A stretch of 64,000 nucleotides of DNA from Bacteroidales bacterium. GTDB taxonomy: Bacteria; Bacteroidota; Bacteroidia; Bacteroidales; UBA932. The stretch lies in the NCBI GenBank assembly GCA_017617035.1, contig JAFZWV010000017.1:1-64000 (forward strand), written 5' to 3'. Each line of letters starts with the position of its first letter. Positions within the stretch are counted from its first letter, which is position 1. Shown here piece after piece: positions 57,551-64,000 of the stretch. Both the position numbers and the translations under genes were made by a program. A model generated the notes under the pieces. That model was not told where the DNA came from, ran no database searches, and was given only the letters and a program-made list of their open reading frames with translations.

Positions 57551-58941
57551 TGAGTTTCAGAAAGTTACTGTTCCTTGCTTTCGGAACGCTTATTATGGTG
57601 TCCTCCTGCGGAGGTGGGGCGGAAGAGGATTCATGGCGGAGCCTGCTCGCCGAGAGCGACCGCCTGGCCGCCCTTCAGCAGTGGGAGCCTGCGACCGAAT
57701 GCGCCCTGAACGCGTTGTCTGCAAGCGACTTGACCCAGGGCGGTAAGTCTTTGGCCCTGAGCCGTCTGGCTTCCCTGGACATAATGACCTGGCGCGATGC
57801 GCAGGGGTGGGAGCATGCCCTCGAGGCGGAGCGTATCGCCCGTGAGGTCGGGGCGGACAGTCTGGTCGCCATCGCCCTGCTTCAGAAGGGCCGCCTTCAG
57901 CTTTGCGGCGCAATCACCGAGGGAGAGGCCCAGGATGCCGAGGCCCTGGAAACCCTCCAGGAGTCGCTCTCCCGTGCATCAGGTAGCCCTGATCTCCAGG
58001 CCGACATCCTTCTTCAGATCAGTCAGGCCTACATCGGACTGAACCGTTTCAGCGACCCTATAGATCCTGATATCTATGCCAAGGCGGGCAGCGCCATAGA
58101 CCAGGCGGTCGCAGTCTCGAAAGCCCCGTCTTTCCCCTCCAGGGCCCTGCCTTATTGGATGCGCTGGTACCGCCAGGGCGGCAACTGGGAAGCCGGCATT
58201 GCCTGCTGCCAGAAGGTGCTTGAAGGTCTGAAGGAAGACGATTACCTGATGCAAAGCCAGTGCTGGAACAATCTGGTGATGCTGTATGCCCAGGCCGGCG
58301 ACGTGCAGAATGCCGCGACCGCCCATCAGCAGTATGTCTATGCGATGGAGTATTATATGAGGCAGAAAGCCGATGCGCGCCTGCAGGAGATGGAAACCAG
58401 CTATGAAACTTCCCTCAAGGAGGCAAGGATAGCCAGGATGCGCATCTGGGTCATACTCCTGATAGTCCTTACCGCGGCCCTTGTCGTGATAATTGTGATG
58501 TTCCAGGCCTACACCCGCAGCATAGTGGCATCGGACCGCGGGAAGGAGCAGCTTCTGCGTCTAATTTCCAAGGATCTGACCAGCCCCGGGATTAAAGAGT
58601 CTCTGCAGGAAGCGTCGTCAACACCGGATAAAGCCACAATCCGTGCCCGCTGCCGTGAACTCCTGGGTGAGGATGATCAGAGTATGGCGGACGACATCGC
58701 TTCTTATATCTCCACTCTCGCCGAGGAACGCGACCGCGAAGTGAAGAAGTTGGGCCTGACGGCGCGCGAACTGGAAGTGATCCGTCTGAGTGCCGAGGGC
58801 CTATCGAATTCCGCAATTGCGGACAGGCTCCATGTCAGCGTCTACACCGTCAAGAACCACAAGCAGAACATTTACCTCAAGATGGACGTCCGAAGCAACG
58901 CGGAGATGCTCCGGGCTGCAAATCGGTTGGGAATAGCCTAA
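57550..58941 (+). CDS. Membrane-tethered TPR-LuxR-type transcriptional regulator
   Basis: The ATG at 57550 gives a 463-residue protein with an N-terminal lipobox-like signal (IMVSSCGGG), then a TPR-type helical region (about 30-280). A single transmembrane helix follows at about 298-318 (IWVILLIVLTAALVVIIVMF), then a C-terminal LuxR/FixJ-type helix-turn-helix at about 398-455 (LTARELEVIRLSAEGLSNSAIADRLHVSVYTVKNHKQNIY). The TPR domain would face the periplasm and the DNA-binding domain the cytoplasm. The target is unknown; the nearest candidate is the BIG2 lipoprotein 68 nt downstream. Confidence 0.82.
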   Translation: MSFRKLLFLAFGTLIMVSSCGGGAEEDSWRSLLAESDRLAALQQWEPATECALNALSASDLTQGGKSLALSRLASLDIMTWRDAQGWEHALEAERIAREVGADSLVAIALLQKGRLQLCGAITEGEAQDAEALETLQESLSRASGSPDLQADILLQISQAYIGLNRFSDPIDPDIYAKAGSAIDQAVAVSKAPSFPSRALPYWMRWYRQGGNWEAGIACCQKVLEGLKEDDYLMQSQCWNNLVMLYAQAGDVQNAATAHQQYVYAMEYYMRQKADARLQEMETSYETSLKEARIARMRIWVILLIVLTAALVVIIVMFQAYTRSIVASDRGKEQLLRLISKDLTSPGIKESLQEASSTPDKATIRARCRELLGEDDQSMADDIASYISTLAEERDREVKKLGLTARELEVIRLSAEGLSNSAIADRLHVSVYTVKNHKQNIYLKMDVRSNAEMLRAANRLGIA

Positions 58942-58982
58942 AAATAGTTCTTTCGTGCTATACGACAAAGATGGGCGCTGCC

Positions 58983-58990
58983 TATCTTTG
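58983..58990 (+). promoter_or_regulatory. -7 element of the BIG2 lipoprotein gene
   Basis: TATCTTTG fits TAnnTTTG exactly and ends 19 nt before the ATG at 59010. Confidence 0.6.
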
Positions 58991-59009
58991 CTTACAAATA
59001 ATTGTATAT

Positions 59010-61556
59010 ATGAAACGTATTTTATCTGCCCTTGCGATTCTTGCATCGTCTTTGATGGCATTTAATGCCTGTGACGAATTAGAAATCCCTGCTGCAATCA
59101 CCATCCCGGACGCGGAAAGTCTGGAGCTGTTCGACACCGGAATCACTTTTTCCGCCTCCAAGGAAGGTGGAGTTCAGACAGTACAGCTGTCTTTTGAGAC
59201 CACCTACAAATGGAGCGTTTCCATTGAAGATATGGAGGGTGACTGGCTCACGGTCAGTCCCACATCCGGAGAAGGTGGCCCGGCAACTATTACGGTTACC
59301 GCGACTGACAACACGTCTACTGAGCCTCGTAGCGCACAGGTTACTGTGGCCTGCAGCATCGTGAAAAAGTCTGCGAAGGTGACTCAGCTGGGCGCTGAAC
59401 CTGCGCAACCTGTTCCGGCCGAAGAAATCACTCTCAATATGCAGGCTGCTGAAATGAAGGTGGGGGAGACGCTGCAGCTCATTGCAACCGTTAAGCCTGA
59501 GAATGCCACTGACGAGGTGGTGTGGGAATCCCTTATGGAAGAGAATGCTACCGTGGACCAGACCGGACTTGTGACGGCTTTGAAGGAAGGATACGCTTCC
59601 ATCACAGCCACTGCCGGGAAAGCCAGCGCTACCTGCCGTATAGCCATTAAAGAGGCAGGAGGAGATGTTCAGGTGGAATCCATTAAGCTGGATCAGGAAG
59701 AAATCCATATGATGCCCGGCCAGACATTGCAGTTGAATGCCACAGTCGTTCCTGCAGATGCCAGCGTGAGCTGGAGCAGCAGCCGCACTGGAGTGGCCAC
59801 CGTGGATCAGAAGGGTGAGATAACGGCCGTGGCTCTCGGAGAGACGGTGATCACGGCAAAGGCTGGCGACAAGTCGGCCGAGTGCCTTGTGAAGGTGGAA
59901 CAAGAAGTGGGCATCACCGGCATATCTTTGAATGAAACTGCACTGACGCTGAAAGAAGGGGAGACCTTCCAGTTGGTTGCAACTATTCTGCCGGAGACCG
60001 CCACCCCGCAGACGATAGAGTGGGTATCTTCCATTCCCGCAGTGGCAACCGTGGACCAGACAGGACTTGTGACGGCTGTCCGGAAGGGCGGCCCGGCCAA
60101 GATTTGGGCCGTAATCAAGACTTCTTCCGGTTACGATATTAACGCCTACTGTGAGGTGACCGTCACCAGTGACGCCCCTTCAATCGAGAGCATCACCGTC
60201 AGTCCCGCCACGGTTACCATTAATGCGACGGAGGAGACCATCCTCACCGCAACCATTACTCCCGACGGCACAGGCGCCGTGATTACCTGGACTAGCGATA
60301 ACACGGCCATTGCCACCGTGGAAAAGATCTCCGACACTCAGGCAAAGGTGACTGGAGTTGGAGAAGGCAGGACAAAGGTCATTGCAAGCGTCGGCGACGT
60401 GTTCGACTACTCTGAAGTTGAAGTGAAGGGGAAACCCTCCGGCGGTGGTGTTGAGGAGATAGCGCTGAATCAGACGACACTTCATCTTAGCTTCTATGAA
60501 ACAGCCCAGTTGGTGGCCACTCTCAGACCGGCCGACGCTTCTGCCGAGATCACCTGGACCAGTTCAGACGAAAGTGTCGCTCTTGTCTCCAATGGCAACA
60601 CTCCCGGCGCTGACGGAAGCATCATGCCTGCCGGAACTGTGATTGCCAAGAACAAGGAAGGTCAGGCTGTAATTACTGCCGTCGCAGGAAGTGTCGCCGC
60701 TTATTGCACGGTCACAGTCAGCGCCGGCTCTGACGTCCCCGTGGAGTCCATCTCGCTCAATAAGACGGAATTGACGCTTCAGGTGGGCGAAAGTTACCAG
60801 CTTGTCGCTACCATCCTGCCCGCAAATGCAACGAACAAGACCGTAGCATGGAGTATGTCCGGGGCCCGTTCCTATCAATTGTCCCTTGACACCAACGGAC
60901 TGATTTCCGCTCTGGCCGAATGCGAAGCCACTATCACCGTCAGAAGCGCGTATGATCCCGCCAATTTGTATGCAACCTGCAGAGTCACTGTCGTAGCCGG
61001 ATCGTCCACAGGAGACGAAGCCGTGGACCTCGGTCTGCCCAGCGGATTGAAATGGCGTTCCATGAATGTGGGCGCCTCCAAACCCGAAGACTATGGTAAT
61101 TATTACGCCTGGGGAGAGACTGGCACAAAAACAAGCTACATCTGGTCCAATTATAAGTATTCCTCAAATGACATCTACGGCGACGGTGTGGGTAAGACAG
61201 GCAAGAAAGTGCTGACCGCCGAAGACGACGCAGCCACCGTCAATGTCGGAAGCGATTGGCGCACTCCCACCAACAAGGAGTGGAAAGAACTGAAGGAGAA
61301 TTGTTCCTGGAGGTGGACAACCAGTAACGGCGTGAATGGAATGCTGGTGACTGGTCCGAACGGCAACAGTATCTTCCTTCCTGCCGCCGGTTACTTCAGG
61401 TCCAGCCTTACCAACAGGGGATCTTACGGAAGCTACTGGTCTGCATCTTACGGCTCAGACGAGAATGCACTTGGCTGGGATTTCATTAACTCTGATGTCT
61501 CTTCAGCCTACCTGGACCGCAGCATGGGCTGCTCCGTCCGTCCCGTCAAGGACTAA
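59010..61556 (+). CDS. BACON/BIG2 repeat surface lipoprotein with fibrobacter-type C-terminal domain
   Basis: The ATG at 59010 gives an 848-residue protein with lipobox LMAFNACDE. A BACON-like domain (about 45-130) is followed by six BIG2 Ig-like repeats, each beginning with a variant of ISLNxTxLTLxxGE and containing VDQTGLVTA or a similar turn. A C-terminal fibrobacter succinogenes-type domain follows (about 675-848; EAVDLGLPSGLKWRSMNVG to GCSVRPVKD). It is probably a surface adhesin or glycan-binding stalk. It has its own promoter and terminator; the LuxR regulator upstream may control it. Confidence 0.82.
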   Translation: MKRILSALAILASSLMAFNACDELEIPAAITIPDAESLELFDTGITFSASKEGGVQTVQLSFETTYKWSVSIEDMEGDWLTVSPTSGEGGPATITVTATDNTSTEPRSAQVTVACSIVKKSAKVTQLGAEPAQPVPAEEITLNMQAAEMKVGETLQLIATVKPENATDEVVWESLMEENATVDQTGLVTALKEGYASITATAGKASATCRIAIKEAGGDVQVESIKLDQEEIHMMPGQTLQLNATVVPADASVSWSSSRTGVATVDQKGEITAVALGETVITAKAGDKSAECLVKVEQEVGITGISLNETALTLKEGETFQLVATILPETATPQTIEWVSSIPAVATVDQTGLVTAVRKGGPAKIWAVIKTSSGYDINAYCEVTVTSDAPSIESITVSPATVTINATEETILTATITPDGTGAVITWTSDNTAIATVEKISDTQAKVTGVGEGRTKVIASVGDVFDYSEVEVKGKPSGGGVEEIALNQTTLHLSFYETAQLVATLRPADASAEITWTSSDESVALVSNGNTPGADGSIMPAGTVIAKNKEGQAVITAVAGSVAAYCTVTVSAGSDVPVESISLNKTELTLQVGESYQLVATILPANATNKTVAWSMSGARSYQLSLDTNGLISALAECEATITVRSAYDPANLYATCRVTVVAGSSTGDEAVDLGLPSGLKWRSMNVGASKPEDYGNYYAWGETGTKTSYIWSNYKYSSNDIYGDGVGKTGKKVLTAEDDAATVNVGSDWRTPTNKEWKELKENCSWRWTTSNGVNGMLVTGPNGNSIFLPAAGYFRSSLTNRGSYGSYWSASYGSDENALGWDFINSDVSSAYLDRSMGCSVRPVKD

Positions 61557-61580
61557 GCTAAGACGCATTCACTTTTAGGG

Positions 61581-61621
61581 GTATCTCTGCGGATTGTTCC
61601 GCAGAGATACTCTCTTTTTTT
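61581..61621 (+). terminator. Intrinsic terminator of the BIG2 lipoprotein gene
   Basis: A perfect 12-bp stem GTATCTCTGCGG/CCGCAGAGATAC (61581-61610) is followed by a T-rich tract. Confidence 0.92.
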
Positions 61622-61625
61622 ATCC

Positions 61626-61656
61626 TTGCAAAGCTTGGAGGGATTGGTTAACTTTG
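61626..61656 (+). promoter_or_regulatory. Promoter of the fumarase gene
   Basis: TTG (61626-61628), 20 nt, TAACTTTG (61649-61656), with a leader of about 25 nt. Confidence 0.7.
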
Positions 61657-61686
61657 TGAGAATTGAAACTACAAAACAACACTATA

Positions 61687-63315
61687 ATGGCAGAATTTCG
61701 TTACGCGCCGATGTTCCAGCTCGGCGAAGACAAGACAGAGTATTACAAGATTCCGGGTTCGGAGAAACTCGTAAAGACCTCCACACTGGGAAATAAGACC
61801 ATCCTCGAAGTATCCCCCGAGGCCCTTACGCTGGTAGCCCAGCAGTCCTTCCACGACTGCGAGTTCATGCTGCGCCGCTCCCATAACGAGCAGGTCGCCG
61901 CAATCCTCAAGGACCCCGAGGCCAGCGAGAACGACAAATATGTCGCCCTGCAGTTCCTGCGCAACGCGGAGACTTCAGTCAAGGGCGTCCTCCCGTTCTG
62001 CCAGGACACAGGAACCGCAATTATCCATGGCGAGAAAGGCCAGGCCATCTGGACCGGCTTCGAAGACGAAGAGGCCCTGAGCCGCGGCGTGTTCAACACC
62101 TTCACCCAGGAGAACCTGCGCTACAGCCAGAACGCCCCGCTGGACATGTACAACGAGGTCAATACGAAGTGCAACCTCCCGGCCCAGATCGACATCGAGG
62201 CCACACAGGGCGACGAATACCGCTTCATCATGGTCGCAAAGGGCGGCGGCAGCGCGAATAAAACCTACTTCTACCCCATGACCAAGGCCACGATCCAGAA
62301 CGAAGGCACCCTCCTCCCGTTCCTGATCGAGAAGATGAAGAGCCTCGGAACGGCGGCCTGCCCTCCCTACCACATCGCGTTCGTGATCGGCGGAACCTCG
62401 GCGGAGAAGAACCTCCTCACCGTGAAGCTCGCCAGCATCAAATACTATGACGGCCTGCCGACCACCGGCGACGAGACCGGCCGCGCATTCCGCGACGTCG
62501 ACCTCGAGCAGAAGCTCCTGAAGGAAGCGGCCAAGATCGGCCTTGGAGCCCAGTTCGGCGGCAAGTACCTTGCCCACGACATCCGCGTCATCCGTCTCCC
62601 CCGCCATGGCGCCAGCTGCCCCATCGGCATGGGCGTAAGCTGTTCGGCCGACCGCAACATCAAGTCGAAGATCAACGCCGACGGCGTGTGGATCGAGAAG
62701 ATGGACATGAACCCCTCGGAGCTCATTCCGGAGGAGTACCGCCGTCCGGGCGAAGGCCCTAAGGGCATAATCATAGACCTGGACAAGGGCATCGACGCCG
62801 TGCGCGCAGAGCTAACGAAGTACCCGGTCAGCACCCGCGTAAACCTCAACGGCACGATCATCGTCGCCCGCGACATCGCCCACGCCAAGTTGAAAGCACG
62901 TCTGGATGCCGGCGAAGGCCTGCCGCAGTACTTCAAGGACCACCCGGTTCTGTACGCCGGTCCCGCCAAGACCCCGGAAGGATATCCTTGCGGCTCCATG
63001 GGCCCGACTACCGCAAACCGTATGGACCCGTATGTCGACGAGTTCCAGGCCAACGGCGCCTCGCTGGTGATGATCGCGAAGGGCAACCGCACCCAGCAGG
63101 TTACCGACGCATGTAAGAAACACGGCGGATTCTACCTCGGAACCATCGGTGGAGTCGCCGCTATCCTCGCCCAGAACAACATCAAGTCGATCGAGTGCGT
63201 GGAATATCCCGAACTCGGGATGGAGGCTGTCTGGAAGATTCGCGTAGAAGACTTCCCTGCATTCATCCTCGTCGACGACAAGGGCAACGATTTCTTCAAG
63301 AAACTCGGACTTTAG
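61687..63315 (+). CDS. Class I (iron-sulfur) fumarate hydratase
   Basis: The ATG at 61687 ([20 protein letters not shown]) is chosen over an upstream in-frame ATG. The 542-residue protein has the class I fumarase layout, N-terminal half [17 protein letters not shown] (first cluster Cys near residue 105), [30 protein letters not shown], and C-terminal half [34 protein letters not shown] with the swivelling beta subdomain. It hydrates fumarate to malate in the cytoplasm, using an oxygen-sensitive [4Fe-4S] cluster. Followed 3 bases later by the AsmA-like gene. Confidence 0.93.
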   Translation: MAEFRYAPMFQLGEDKTEYYKIPGSEKLVKTSTLGNKTILEVSPEALTLVAQQSFHDCEFMLRRSHNEQVAAILKDPEASENDKYVALQFLRNAETSVKGVLPFCQDTGTAIIHGEKGQAIWTGFEDEEALSRGVFNTFTQENLRYSQNAPLDMYNEVNTKCNLPAQIDIEATQGDEYRFIMVAKGGGSANKTYFYPMTKATIQNEGTLLPFLIEKMKSLGTAACPPYHIAFVIGGTSAEKNLLTVKLASIKYYDGLPTTGDETGRAFRDVDLEQKLLKEAAKIGLGAQFGGKYLAHDIRVIRLPRHGASCPIGMGVSCSADRNIKSKINADGVWIEKMDMNPSELIPEEYRRPGEGPKGIIIDLDKGIDAVRAELTKYPVSTRVNLNGTIIVARDIAHAKLKARLDAGEGLPQYFKDHPVLYAGPAKTPEGYPCGSMGPTTANRMDPYVDEFQANGASLVMIAKGNRTQQVTDACKKHGGFYLGTIGGVAAILAQNNIKSIECVEYPELGMEAVWKIRVEDFPAFILVDDKGNDFFKKLGL

Positions 63316-63318
63316 GAT

Positions 63319-64000
63319 ATGAAACGCAAAGGCAGGTGGTGGAAGATCATACTGATCGTCCTCGCATCGCTCATTATCCTGGTATTGAGCGCAATCCACA
63401 CTGTACTTTACACCCGTGTAAAGGATAAGTTGATCACCAAGTTCACTGAACCTGTACTCGAGGGTAAAGTAAAGGTTGACAAGATTCGTGTCAAGTTATT
63501 ATCGACACTGCCTGACTTTTCGCTTTACATCTACAACACTTCGCTGACCTGGCCGACAGATGCAGACACCGTTCTGTCAATCAAACGTGTACAGGCTCAG
63601 CTGAATCTCAAGTCACTTATCAAGGACGGATGTCTGGATCTGCATGACGCAGGTATATTCGGGCTTTACGCCAATGTAACACCTGCCGATACAGCCATCC
63701 TCAAGCCGACAGGTCCGAAGGAAGAGAAGGAACCCGAGCCGCTGAACCTGCCCCACTTCAGGGCGGATTTCACACTGGCCGATACCAATCTCAACTTCGC
63801 CGACCTTGTCAGCGACGGCTCGCTGGAGTTCAACCTGAAGGGCGTCAACTCCAAGGAAGGCGTTCTGGACGCCGACCTTACGGGCTTCGGCCTGAAGGCT
63901 CTCGGCGTCACGCTCGATGCGACCGTGCTCGGTCGCGATCTGCTGGGTGAGAACCCGCAGATCGATCTCGACGCCGACGCGCTGGCGCGGCTCCGGGCTC
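63319..64000 (+). CDS. AsmA-family protein, N-terminal part (cut by window edge)
   Basis: A reading frame starts at ATG 63319 and is open to the end of the window (227 codons). It has an N-terminal membrane anchor (WWKIILIVLASLIILVLSAIHTVLY), followed by EPVLEGKVKVDKIRVKLLSTLPDFSLYIYNTSL, an AsmA/TamB-type start with repeated beta strands. AsmA-like proteins are membrane-anchored bridge proteins that move lipids between membranes. It follows fumarase after 3 bases, so co-transcription is likely. C-terminal part lies outside the window. Confidence 0.78.
   Translation, partial: MKRKGRWWKIILIVLASLIILVLSAIHTVLYTRVKDKLITKFTEPVLEGKVKVDKIRVKLLSTLPDFSLYIYNTSLTWPTDADTVLSIKRVQAQLNLKSLIKDGCLDLHDAGIFGLYANVTPADTAILKPTGPKEEKEPEPLNLPHFRADFTLADTNLNFADLVSDGSLEFNLKGVNSKEGVLDADLTGFGLKALGVTLDATVLGRDLLGENPQIDLDADALARLRA

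Noticed and set aside
1-64000. CRISPR array, prophage or integrative element
   Set aside because: I saw no regularly spaced direct repeats, no phage structural genes and no integrase; the only mobile signals are the RAYT loci and REP-like repeats.

Overview
The window comes from a Bacteroidales chromosome with roughly mid-50s percent GC. The evidence is Bacteroidota-type promoters (TAnnTTTG -7 element) ahead of many genes, a SusC/SusD pair, many lipoproteins with a Cys lipobox, a fimbrillin (Mfa/FimA-like) operon, BACON and BIG2 repeats, and families largely confined to the phylum (GSCFA, DUF3575, DUF5119, DUF4906, DUF4874/DUF4832, rSAM/lipoprotein). The density of secreted glycan- and phosphate-ester-cleaving enzymes suggests a host-associated (gut or rumen) organism. 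Genus cannot be fixed from the window.

Layout. 1-4347: housekeeping ribosomal proteins (rpmA, rplU, rpsU) interleaved with an AAA ATPase and a secreted histidine phosphatase pair. 4389-7350: a pectin-binding-like beta-helix protein, then a REP-associated tyrosine transposase (RAYT) between two structured repeats. 7351-13028: sirtuin, GSCFA protein, CPA2 antiporter, tRNA-Leu(UAG), an MptD-like membrane protein and an EamA transporter. 13030-39363: a large glycan-utilisation region. 39364-41260: REP-like repeat, EamA transporter and AraC regulator. 41499-52894: seven-gene fimbrial operon. 52889-55665: radical SAM/lipoprotein system broken up by RAYT debris and repeats. 55666-64000: murI, prfB, a membrane-tethered LuxR regulator, a BIG2 adhesin-like lipoprotein, fumarase and an AsmA-like protein cut by the window edge.

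The glycan region is the centrepiece. A DeoR regulator (20334) sits beside two divergent arms. The left arm encodes a PfkB kinase, a GH36-like glycosidase, a BACON-tyrosine phosphatase and a GH109 alpha-N-acetylgalactosaminidase. The right arm encodes an AgaS-type galactosamine-6-phosphate deaminase, a KbaZ/GatZ-type tagatose-bisphosphate aldolase subunit, SusC/SusD, two CBM9-like lipoproteins, three DUF4874/DUF4832 lipoproteins, a GH31 enzyme, a thioredoxin-like lipoprotein, a fimbrillin-like/SdiA-regulated propeller lipoprotein and an alkaline phosphatase. The cytoplasmic enzymes fit conversion of galactosamine-6-P to tagatose-6-P, tagatose-1,6-bisphosphate and triose phosphates. The outer-surface proteins fit capture and cutting of an alpha-GalNAc-containing glycan. 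T-rich TTTCGTTTyGTTT sites in both regulator-flanking spacers resemble the AgaR operator of enterobacterial GalNAc loci. The DUF4874/DUF4832 triplet is the best candidate for an undescribed enzymatic activity.

The second notable layer is mobile: two RAYT loci (one intact, one truncated) are each accompanied by repeats of different sequence but the same architecture (outer inverted arms, inner hairpin, CTGAnnnTCAG element). All family and function statements come from reading the translated sequence and remembered family motifs; no database search was run.
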